From Azospirillum tabaci (lineage in GTDB: Bacteria > Pseudomonadota > Alphaproteobacteria > Azospirillales > Azospirillaceae), in assembly GCF_014596085.1 (NCBI RefSeq), contig NZ_JACCJY010000003.1, forward strand, positions 248,001 through 312,000: a stretch of DNA of 64,000 nt, given 5' to 3'. Positions 1 through 8,165 of the stretch are shown one piece after another. The notes under the pieces are model-generated. The model worked only from the letters and a program-made list of their open reading frames with translations, was not told the DNA's origin and searched no databases. Numbering within the stretch: position 1 is the first letter of the stretch; every line of letters starts with the position of its first letter. The position numbers were made by a program, and so were the translations under genes.

Positions 1-44
1 TCCCGTCCCGACATGCCCGGCGCGCCCGCGCCACCAGCCCGAAG

Positions 45-2396
45 ATGCACCGCCCGTTGGACCGCCGGTCGCTGGTCCTGCGATCCGGCATCGTCGCCCT
101 GATGGCCGCCTGCGGCATCGTCCTGGCCGATCTGGCCGACGCCCAGCAGCCTCCCGCTCCGCCGCCGCAGGCGAACGCCGCCCCGCCGGTCGGGCCGGAT
201 CAGGGCGGGCGGCTCGAAGTCGTCGTTCCCTCGTCGGAACCGACCACGGGAAAGCCGCAGGACCCTCCGGTCCTTCTGGGAGCCGACACGGTCACCTTCG
301 ACGAGGCGAATAGCCTCGTGACGGCGTCGGGCAACGTGGAACTGTCGCAGGGCGCACGGACGGTCCACGCCGACACGATCACCTACAACCAGAAGACCAA
401 GGTGGTCATCGCGTCGGGCAACGTCCGTCTGGTCGAGCCGTCGGGCGACATCCTGTTCTCCAACTACGCGGAACTGACCGACGACATGCGCGACGCGTTC
501 GTCGAGAACGTCCGCGTGCTGATGACCGACAACAGCCGCATGGCCGGCGCCGAGGGCGAGCGACGCGGCGGGCGGTTGATCCGCCTGAACCGGGCGGTCT
601 ACAGCCCCTGCGAGCTGTGCAAGTCCGATCCGACCAGCCCTCCCGTCTGGCAGATCCGCGCGGCCCGCGTGGTCCAGGATAACGAGGAGCACGAGGTCCG
701 CTACCGTGACGCCTTCATGGAAATGTTCGGCGTTCCCTTCTTCTACACACCCTACCTGTCCCACCCCGATCCCACGGTGGACCGGCGCTCGGGTTTCCTG
801 ACGCCCAGCTTCCGGAGCAACTCCGAACTCGGTTTCGGCGCCATCTCCCACTATTATTGGGATATAGCGCCGGACCAGGACGCCACCCTCGACGTCGGCG
901 GCTACTCGAATCAGGGCCTGTTCCTGGGCGGCCAGTACCGCAAGCGCTTCGAGAACGGGCGGCTGCAGCTCGACGTGTCGGGGACGCAGGGCGAGATTCC
1001 CAACGGCACGCTGAAGGGCGCCGACGACCGGCGCTGGCGCGGGCACGCCTTCGCCAGCGGCCTGTTCGACATCGACGAAACCTGGCGCTGGGGTTTCAAT
1101 CTGAAACGGTCCAGCGACGAGCTGTATCTGCGCCGCTACTTCAACATCCGCGACGAAGTGTTGACCAGCCGGGCCTTCGTCGAAGGATTCAACGGACGCA
1201 ACTATGCGGCGGTGAACGCCTACAGCTTCCAGGATCTGCGCTGGGGCAACACGGTGCAGGAACCCTACGTGCTGCCTGAGGCGCGCTACAACGCCCTGGG
1301 CGAACCGGGCAGCCTGCTGGGCGGGCGCTGGTCCCTGGACAGCAGCCTGCTGGCCGTCGCCCGTCCGGGCAGCAGCGGCCCGGACACCCAGCGTCTGGCC
1401 GTGCAGCCCGGCTGGCAGCGCGACATCTATTCCAATCTCGGCTTCGTCACCACGATCGAGGGCAGTGTCCTGCTGGCCGGGTACACAGCCCAGCGGTTCG
1501 ATCCGAACGATCCGGCCGGAACTGGCAACGACAGCATCCAACGCCTGCGCTTCTTCCCCCAGGCCATGGCCACCGTCCGCTATCCCTTCGTCCGTTACGG
1601 CGAGAACAACTTCCAGACCATCGAGCCGATCGGCCAGATCAGCGTGTCGCCGCGGGTGGACAACGATCCGGCCTTCCCGAACGAGGACAGCCTCGACGTC
1701 GAGTTCGACGAGGTCAACCTGCTGATGCCCAACCGCTTCACCGGCATCGACCGGCTGGACGGGGGACCGCGCGCCACCTATGGCCTGCGCACGACGTTCC
1801 AGGGCTACAAGACCGGTTCGGCCAGCCTGTTCGTCGGTCAGAGCTTCCGCGCCGACGACACGGACAACTTCCGTGGCGGATCAGGGCTCGACAAGAAGAC
1901 GTCGGATTACGTCGGTCGTCTCGATCTGCGCCCGGCGGATTGGCTGGACGTGAATTACGGCTTCCGCATCGACCACGACACGCTGAAGCCGCGCCGGCAT
2001 TCGGTCAACGCGTCGGCCGGCGTGCCGCTGCTGCGCGTTTCCGGCACCTACACCTATGTCGACCAGACCGAGAATCCCTACGTCGTCGAGCGGAACGAGG
2101 TCGAGCAGGCGGGCATCTCGGTGTCGTCGCAATTCTCGGAACACTGGTCGATCGGCGTGTCCCATTCTCAAGCCTTCCGTCCCGATGCGGGACCGCGCTC
2201 CAGCGCGGGCATCCTCCGCTATCAGGACGAATGCCTGATCTTCGAAACCATCGCCCAGCGCGACTACACCGTCATCCAGAACGGCGAGCAGGAAGGAAAC
2301 ACCATTTTCTTCCGCTTCGTGTTCAAGAATGTCGGCGAGTTCCGCACGCCGGGGATCAGTGCCGGATTCCTCGGCCCGTCCGGAGCCAGCAACTGA
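45..2396 (+). CDS. lptD: LPS-assembly outer-membrane protein LptD
   Basis: LptD is the outer-membrane beta-barrel that, with the lipoprotein LptE, inserts lipopolysaccharide into the outer leaflet at the end of the Lpt bridge. The 783-residue protein opens with a signal peptide (about 1-33), then a Pro-rich linker, an OstA/LptA-like periplasmic domain (about 78-215, starting LLGADTVTFDE) and a long barrel domain with alternating aromatic residues to the C-terminus. Cysteines at about 189 and 192 (CELC) and 730 could form the disulfide typical of LptD. The frame is open back to base 3, so an earlier non-ATG start is possible; the ATG at 45 leaves a good signal peptide. The usual surA/pdxA/ksgA neighbours do not follow. 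Bases 1-44 may be the tail of an upstream lptG, which I cannot confirm. Confidence 0.92.
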   Translation: MHRPLDRRSLVLRSGIVALMAACGIVLADLADAQQPPAPPPQANAAPPVGPDQGGRLEVVVPSSEPTTGKPQDPPVLLGADTVTFDEANSLVTASGNVELSQGARTVHADTITYNQKTKVVIASGNVRLVEPSGDILFSNYAELTDDMRDAFVENVRVLMTDNSRMAGAEGERRGGRLIRLNRAVYSPCELCKSDPTSPPVWQIRAARVVQDNEEHEVRYRDAFMEMFGVPFFYTPYLSHPDPTVDRRSGFLTPSFRSNSELGFGAISHYYWDIAPDQDATLDVGGYSNQGLFLGGQYRKRFENGRLQLDVSGTQGEIPNGTLKGADDRRWRGHAFASGLFDIDETWRWGFNLKRSSDELYLRRYFNIRDEVLTSRAFVEGFNGRNYAAVNAYSFQDLRWGNTVQEPYVLPEARYNALGEPGSLLGGRWSLDSSLLAVARPGSSGPDTQRLAVQPGWQRDIYSNLGFVTTIEGSVLLAGYTAQRFDPNDPAGTGNDSIQRLRFFPQAMATVRYPFVRYGENNFQTIEPIGQISVSPRVDNDPAFPNEDSLDVEFDEVNLLMPNRFTGIDRLDGGPRATYGLRTTFQGYKTGSASLFVGQSFRADDTDNFRGGSGLDKKTSDYVGRLDLRPADWLDVNYGFRIDHDTLKPRRHSVNASAGVPLLRVSGTYTYVDQTENPYVVERNEVEQAGISVSSQFSEHWSIGVSHSQAFRPDAGPRSSAGILRYQDECLIFETIAQRDYTVIQNGEQEGNTIFFRFVFKNVGEFRTPGISAGFLGPSGASN

Positions 2397-2492
2397 TCGG
2401 GAGCGGCGTCTCCGGCCAAGGTCAAGGGGTTGCATCGGGCGGCCGATCTGGGTAGCCATAGCACCCTCTTCTTCCGCTCGGGTTTGCTGCAC

Positions 2493-3218
2493 ATGGCCTT
2501 GGGACGCTACGACTACGAACGCCGTTATCGCCGCCGCTTCTGGGCGGGGTTCGCGAAGTTCGGTCTGTTCGCCGCCGTTCTCCTCGGTGTCGGTCTGTTC
2601 GCCTACCAGATGGGCATCGAGCAGTTGAAGGGCCGCGACGTCACGTTGCGGGAGGAGATTTCCACCCTGTCGCGCCAGAAGGCGGAGCTGGAACTGCTCG
2701 CCAGCCAGATGCAGCACGCCGCCCGGACGGCGGAGGCCCGCGCCGCGGAGCTGGAGAGCCGGCTCCAGCGCGAGGTACCCTCGGGCGATCTCGCGCGGCT
2801 GACCGGCTTGGTGTCGGAACGGCTGAAGGGCGGCATGGACCCCAACCGTCTCGCCTTCGTGATCGCCCAGGTCCAGGCGGTGCGCAACTGCCAGCCGGCG
2901 GAAAGCAAGCGATTCGCCCTGGCCACGCCCCTCCTGAAATCGGGAAACCGCAGCACCAGCTTCAACAACGGGGCGGTGACGGTGAGCGGCGAGGGCCAAT
3001 CGTCACGCAACACGCAGGGCAACGCCGAAAGCTGGTTCGACCCGGCGCAGCCGGTGACCATCAAGATCGCCGGCATGGGCGGCAAGGAGACGGTCGCCAA
3101 GGGTGTTCTGCCCTTGCACCAGACGGTGGTGCTCGACAACACCGAGTACCGCTTCACCTTCACGCCCGGCGCCCGCTCCTTCGTGGACGTGACCGCCGAC
3201 CGCTGCCCCTTCCCTTAA
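2493..3218 (+). CDS. single-pass membrane protein with coiled coil, function unknown
   Basis: I do not recognise the family. The 241-residue product starts with a basic stretch (RYDYERRYRRRF), one transmembrane helix at about 16-36, then a Leu/Glu/Ala-rich coiled coil at about 38-100, and a C-terminal domain of about 130 residues with two Cys (the CQPAESK and DRCPFP segments) that would lie in the periplasm. The layout recalls periplasmic structural proteins but no named motif is visible. A start 21 codons upstream is open, but the ATG at 2493 gives the N-in membrane topology expected from the positive-inside rule. It follows lptD by 96 bases and its stop overlaps the convergent glycosyltransferase gene by four bases. 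Confidence 0.8.
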   Translation: MALGRYDYERRYRRRFWAGFAKFGLFAAVLLGVGLFAYQMGIEQLKGRDVTLREEISTLSRQKAELELLASQMQHAARTAEARAAELESRLQREVPSGDLARLTGLVSERLKGGMDPNRLAFVIAQVQAVRNCQPAESKRFALATPLLKSGNRSTSFNNGAVTVSGEGQSSRNTQGNAESWFDPAQPVTIKIAGMGGKETVAKGVLPLHQTVVLDNTEYRFTFTPGARSFVDVTADRCPFP

Positions 3219-5227
3219 TCCTCGTCCCGAACGGCAAAGGCGCGGGGCGGCTTGCCGGCCGCGTGGATGTCCCACATCGTCGCGTAGGCGCGTTCCAAGG
3301 CGCGGGCGAAGCGGTCGGTGTCGAACAGCGGCGCGCCGTCCCGCTCCGCGGCGAGGCGCGTTTTCAGCCGGGCAAGACCGTCCGGGTCGCCGGCCAGCCG
3401 CAGGGCCGCAGCCTCATAATCGTCAAGCGAGCGCACCGCCAGTTCGGGCAGCCCGGCGGCGCGCAGCAGGCTTGCCCCGACGCGGGACGCGAACCCCTCC
3501 CCCGGCACCGTCAGCACCGGCAGGCCCGCCCACAGCGCGTCGCTGGCGGTGGTGTGGGCGCCGACCGGCGTGGTGTCGAGGAACAGGTCGGCCAGACGGT
3601 AGCGCGCCAGATGCTCCGCCGGTGGGCGCCGGGGGGCGAAGACCAACCGGCCCTCCGCCACGCCCCGGCGCGCGGCCTCCCGCCGCAGATTCGCGCTCGC
3701 CTCCGGATGGCTGTCCAGCAGCCACAGCGCGCTGTCCGGCACCGCGCGCAGCAGTCCGCACCACCGGTCGAACAGATCCGGCGTGATCTTGTAGGCGGCG
3801 TTGAAGCAGCAGAAGACCACGCCACGCTCCGGCAGGCCACAGGCCGCGCGGGACGGGGTCGGACCGATCGGCCGGCTTCGGTCGTTGGGCTGATAGCAGA
3901 GCGGAAGCTGGACGATCCGCTCCGCGTAGAAGGGCTGGTGATCAAGCGGTGTGACCAGCGGATCGCCGATCACGTAATCGATGCAACCCGCCCCCATCGT
4001 CCCCGGATAGCCCAGCCATTGCGCCTGCACTGGGGCGGGCCGATGGGCGGCGATCTCCGGCCGGGCGTGCTGGGTGAAGCCCTTGAGGTCCACCAGGATG
4101 TCGACCCCGTCGTTCCGGATGCGGGCCGCGGCGTCGGCGTGGGAGCGGGTGGAAAGGTCCACGAATCGGTCGAAGGCGGCCGACAGCCGTCGCCTCATCG
4201 GGCCGCCGTCATCGGGCCCATAGCTGTAGCCGGCGACCTCCACCCGGCTCCGGTCGTGACGCTCGATCAGTTCGGCGATGAGGGCGGCGGTGGCGTGCTC
4301 GTGATAGTCGGCGGACAGATAGCCGACGCGCAGGCGGCCGCGCGATACGGCGTCGCGGCGGACCGGCATGGCGGCGATGCCCCGCGTCCGCCAGTCCGCG
4401 TAGCGGCTGGCGCAGGCCAGCTCCGTCGCCGGACCGGCGCCCTCGCCAAGGAAGATCCAGGGATGGACCTGCCGCGTCGCACCGCCGCGCACCAGCGCGG
4501 TCAGCTGCGCGGAGCGCTCCGCCAGCCCGTCCCAGCGGCAGAGATGTCGCATCTGCTGGACGAGCTGGGCGAGCACGCCGCCTGGGTCGGACAGACCAAG
4601 CGCCAGTGCGCGTTCGAAGGCCGGCAGGCTATCCGCGAGGCGTCCGGCCTCCTTCATCACCAACCCAAGATTCGCATGGGCCTCGGCGAGATCGGGACGC
4701 AGGGCCAGGGCGTTGCGGTAACAATCGGCGGCGGCATCCGCCAGCCCTGACTCCTGGATCGCCGCGCCGAGGTTGAGCCACCCGGGAACCAGCGTGGGGT
4801 CGAGCGACACGGCCCGGCGCAGCGCCGTCTCCGCCGCCTCCCGATGGCCCAACACGCGGAGCAGGACGCCCTGGTTGCAGGGGGCCGGAGCGAAGCGCGG
4901 CATCAGCCTCGCGGCCTCGCCATAGGCATCGGCCGCCTCCGCGGAGCGGCCAAGCGCCTGAAGAGTCAGGCCGAGATTGAAATGGTTGCCGCCGAAGTCG
5001 GGCAGCCAGCACAGGGCGGCGCGATGGTGAGCCTCGGCCTCGGCCGCCCGCCCTTGCCGCCGCAACGCCTCGCCGTAGGCGGAGCGGGCCACCGCCTCTT
5101 CCGGCGTGCCAGGCTCGCCCAGTGCGTCGAGCGCGCCGAACAGACCGGCCTGCGCCGCGGAGTCGCCGGGCAGGGCGGCCAGGGCCGCACGGCACGCCCC
5201 GATCCGGGCACGGAGGGCGGCGGTCAT
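3215..5227 (-). CDS. TPR-containing O-GlcNAc transferase-like glycosyltransferase (SPINDLY/GT41 type)
   Basis: The 670-residue protein has an N-terminal block of tetratricopeptide repeats (about 60-235, with repeats such as FNLGLTLQALGR and AEAHANLGLVMKEAGR) and a C-terminal GT41 catalytic region (about 300-650) containing YHEHATAALIAELIERHD, DILVDLKGFTQHARPEIAA, QAQWLGYPGTMG and CFNAAYKITPDLFDRW, all hallmarks of bacterial OGT/SPINDLY homologues. These transfer a sugar from a nucleotide donor to protein or other acceptors; here the acceptor is unknown. The start at 5227 (MTAALRARIG) lies 13 bases after the ydbL stop, so it is probably the last gene of the ydbH-ynbE-ydbL operon. An upstream in-frame ATG inside ydbL is less likely. 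Confidence 0.9.
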   Translation of the reverse strand: MTAALRARIGACRAALAALPGDSAAQAGLFGALDALGEPGTPEEAVARSAYGEALRRQGRAAEAEAHHRAALCWLPDFGGNHFNLGLTLQALGRSAEAADAYGEAARLMPRFAPAPCNQGVLLRVLGHREAAETALRRAVSLDPTLVPGWLNLGAAIQESGLADAAADCYRNALALRPDLAEAHANLGLVMKEAGRLADSLPAFERALALGLSDPGGVLAQLVQQMRHLCRWDGLAERSAQLTALVRGGATRQVHPWIFLGEGAGPATELACASRYADWRTRGIAAMPVRRDAVSRGRLRVGYLSADYHEHATAALIAELIERHDRSRVEVAGYSYGPDDGGPMRRRLSAAFDRFVDLSTRSHADAAARIRNDGVDILVDLKGFTQHARPEIAAHRPAPVQAQWLGYPGTMGAGCIDYVIGDPLVTPLDHQPFYAERIVQLPLCYQPNDRSRPIGPTPSRAACGLPERGVVFCCFNAAYKITPDLFDRWCGLLRAVPDSALWLLDSHPEASANLRREAARRGVAEGRLVFAPRRPPAEHLARYRLADLFLDTTPVGAHTTASDALWAGLPVLTVPGEGFASRVGASLLRAAGLPELAVRSLDDYEAAALRLAGDPDGLARLKTRLAAERDGAPLFDTDRFARALERAYATMWDIHAAGKPPRAFAVRDED

Positions 5228-5240
5228 CGCCGGTGGCCGC

Positions 5241-5576
5241 CTATTTGCGGACCCAGCGCCCGCCCGACAGCACATACTGGCCGGCGGGAGTCCGCTCGAT
5301 CAATTGCTTTCCGGCCAGGGCCTGGACCTGATCCACCGAGGTGCCGTTGCTGCCGGCGATTTCGCGGTAGCGGGCGAGGCGCTGGGCGTTGACCTGCTCG
5401 GCCAACTGGGCCGCGGTGGCCGGCGCGCCGGGGACCGCCCCGACCAGCCCGTCCGGCCGTTCGCCGATCTGCCCGGCGGCCTTGGCGGCGCCCAGAGCGT
5501 CCTGGGCCGGCGCCATCATAGGAACCGACAGGGCAAGCGCCAGGACCAGCCCGGCGGTGGCAAACATGCGCTTCAT
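5241..5576 (-). CDS. ydbL: YdbL family (DUF1318) periplasmic protein
   Basis: A 111-residue secreted protein: signal peptide 1-24 ending PMMAPAQ, followed by the DUF1318 core (AKAAGQIGERPDGLVG, then QLAEQVNAQRLARYREIA and a C-terminal YVLSGGRWVRK). In E. coli YdbL is reported to modulate the YdbH-YnbE envelope bridge that moves phospholipid toward the outer membrane. Its first codon overlaps the ynbE stop by four bases (ATGA), which shows translational coupling. Gene order and overlaps match the enterobacterial operon, so the assignment is strong despite the short length. Confidence 0.9.
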   Translation of the reverse strand: MKRMFATAGLVLALALSVPMMAPAQDALGAAKAAGQIGERPDGLVGAVPGAPATAAQLAEQVNAQRLARYREIAGSNGTSVDQVQALAGKQLIERTPAGQYVLSGGRWVRK

Positions 5577-5839
5577 GGCTTTTTCCCTCCCTTCGCACCG
5601 CCCGAGGCGTCCTGGGCCGGCGGCAGTCCGAACAGGGCCGGATCGTCCGCGATGGCCTTCTCCAGGTCGCGCTCGACCTTCACCCGGACCTCTTGTTCGA
5701 TCCGGATGTTCAGGTTGATCTCGATGGGCTTGTCCGGGGCCTCGACCTTGACGGTCGGCGTACAGGCGCCCATTCCGGCCCCCAACCCAGCGATCAGTGC
5801 GGCGGTCAGGACGCGCCGGCTTCGAACCGTGTGTCTCAT
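5573..5839 (-). CDS. ynbE: YnbE family outer-membrane lipoprotein
   Basis: An 88-residue lipoprotein. The signal sequence ends in a lipobox with the acylated cysteine at residue 26 (GAGMGACTP), followed by the family core PTVKVEAPDKPIEINLNIRI and a charged tail rich in Gly and Lys. YnbE is the outer-membrane partner that extends the beta-groove of YdbH by intermolecular beta-strand pairing. The gene overlaps ydbH upstream and ydbL downstream by four bases each, so the three products are expected to be made together. Confidence 0.9.
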   Translation of the reverse strand: MRHTVRSRRVLTAALIAGLGAGMGACTPTVKVEAPDKPIEINLNIRIEQEVRVKVERDLEKAIADDPALFGLPPAQDASGGAKGGKKP

Positions 5840-7278
5840 GGATTCTTTCGTTGGAACTCCGTCATGCGGTCGCGCACCGTCTCGGGTATGCGGTAGGTGT
5901 CCAGGCTCTGCCGCAGAATCCGGTCGAGCGCGCCGCTCACCTTAAGATTAAGCGCGACCGGATAGCCATCGTAGAATGCCGGATTGGACCCGCGGATGGC
6001 GATCCCGACCGCCAGCTCTCCGCCGGCCTGCCCCTCCATGGTGGCGCTCAGCGTGTCGTAGCGGAAGTCGGTCAGCGCCCCCATCAGCAGGGCCGTCGGA
6101 CTGCCCTCTTCCCCCTTCAGGAAGCCCGGCGGATTCTCGGGATCGTAACGCAGCGTGCCGGGACCGTCGGCCTCCAGCAGCCCGTTGTCCAGATGGACGG
6201 AGTCGGCCTCGATGCGCACCGGCAGGCTCCCGCTGACCGTTCCGCTCGCCTTCAGGCCGTCCACCGCGACCATCGCCAGCATCGGGCCGAGATGGACCCC
6301 CTCCGCCCGCAGCGTCACCGTTCCCCGCGGCGCCACCGGGTCGATGGCGAAGGGGTCGGCCCGCAGAACCCCGCCGGCCCAATGCCATTCGGCGCGCTCC
6401 ACGCTCAACCGGCCCTTCGCGCCGTATCCGAAGCGGAAGCTCCCATCGGTCAGCGGCAACCCGACGTCGAGAAGCTTCACCGCCAGCGTCTGGCCGGGCG
6501 CGACCACCGGCGGAAACAGGCTGGGAAGGGACAGAACTCCGTTGATCCCGCTGGCCGAGACCGGCCCGAACCGTCCGGCGAGGTCGGCGAGCAGCAGGTC
6601 GCCCTGGGTTTTCAGCGCCGCACCGTCCCAGGTCAGACGGGCCTTTGCCGTCAGGGTGCCCGCTGTCTCGGCAATCGTGTCGGCGCCTGTCCAGTGGGTC
6701 AGGACCGGCAAGCCCTTGGCTGGGGCCGTCAACGTCGCCTGCCCGCGGTGAAGCGTGCCGTCGCGGGTCATCGTCAGGCGCAGCGTCCCGTTGGCCGTGC
6801 CCCGCGGTGTCGCCAGCGTCACCGCGGTCTCGCCGAGTTGGATGGCGTCGATGGGAATTGCGAAGGCGTCATCGCCCGCCGCGCCACCGTTGCCCGCCGT
6901 CTCTGCAGAGCTGGTCAATGGGTAGCCGGCGATGCGCAGGCCGCCGTCCTTGGCCACGTCCAGCCTCAGGCGGGCATCCGCTAGGTCCAGACGTTCGATT
7001 CGCCCCTCCCGAAGGACGTCCAGCGGGTGGCGGAGGATGAGCGTGCCGCCGACCGCCCCCTGTCGGTCCAGGCGGACCAGGGCGCGGGTCTGCTCCGCGG
7101 ACAGGTCGGTCACCGTCACGGCGGCGTCCGGAAAGCCGGCGCGGCGCAGCGCCTGTGTGGCGACGGTGCCGGCCAGATCGGTCCGGTGCTGAACGAGCAG
7201 GACGGCCGCCCCGCCGATCAGCGTCAGCTTCACCAGCACCAGCCATCGTCTCAACCGCCGCACGCTTTGCTGCCGCAC
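5836..7278 (-). CDS. ydbH: YdbH family AsmA-like intermembrane transport protein
   Basis: A 480-residue inner-membrane-anchored protein with one N-terminal helix (WLVLVKLTLIGGAAVLLV) and a long beta-rich body of repeated short amphipathic strands, as in AsmA-like proteins that form a lipid-conducting groove across the periplasm. E. coli YdbH acts redundantly with TamB and YhdP in phospholipid supply to the outer membrane. I chose the GTG at 7278 because an AAGGGG ribosome site sits just upstream; a GTG at 7329 would add 17 residues with no clear site. It is considerably shorter than E. coli YdbH. It heads the operon ydbH-ynbE-ydbL-GT41. Confidence 0.85.
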   Translation of the reverse strand: MRQQSVRRLRRWLVLVKLTLIGGAAVLLVQHRTDLAGTVATQALRRAGFPDAAVTVTDLSAEQTRALVRLDRQGAVGGTLILRHPLDVLREGRIERLDLADARLRLDVAKDGGLRIAGYPLTSSAETAGNGGAAGDDAFAIPIDAIQLGETAVTLATPRGTANGTLRLTMTRDGTLHRGQATLTAPAKGLPVLTHWTGADTIAETAGTLTAKARLTWDGAALKTQGDLLLADLAGRFGPVSASGINGVLSLPSLFPPVVAPGQTLAVKLLDVGLPLTDGSFRFGYGAKGRLSVERAEWHWAGGVLRADPFAIDPVAPRGTVTLRAEGVHLGPMLAMVAVDGLKASGTVSGSLPVRIEADSVHLDNGLLEADGPGTLRYDPENPPGFLKGEEGSPTALLMGALTDFRYDTLSATMEGQAGGELAVGIAIRGSNPAFYDGYPVALNLKVSGALDRILRQSLDTYRIPETVRDRMTEFQRKNP

Positions 7279-7514
7279 GCCCCACCCCTTGCCCTCGAAC
7301 TCGCCATGCTCTCTTTCGGGTATGAACACCCGAAGGGCAGTGTATCGTCCATCGCGGTCTGGGCGCGACCGTGCAGAGCTGAGACAATGGTGAGCCGGCA
7401 GGGAGCCGGTGCTCGGACCTCCGCCGATGAAGGCAGCCCCGCAGGGCGTCTTTGCATCGGCGCCGGTTTCCCCTATGGTCGCGTCCGCGGAATCGGCACA
7501 TCGGAGTGTTTCGC

Positions 7515-8066
<552 letters not shown>

Positions 8067-8079
8067 CGGCTTCGGGATC

Positions 8080-8100
8080 GGACCGCCAATCAAGCGGTCC
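8080..8100. terminator. stem-loop between convergent genes
   Basis: A perfect 7-bp stem GGACCGC/GCGGTCC with a 7-base loop lies 14 bases after the cyclophilin stop and before the convergent kinase gene end. There is no T-run on either side, so it is a possible but not classical terminator. Confidence 0.4.
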
Positions 8101-8165
8101 GCTTCAGGCGATCGGGGCGGTGAAACCGCGCACCGCCCCAACTCCTGTCCCGATCCGCCCGGCGC

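Noticed and set aside
1..44. Possible 3' end of lptG before lptD
   Set aside because: Too few bases to recognise the protein, and the possible stop near base 100 would overlap lptD by more than 50 bases.
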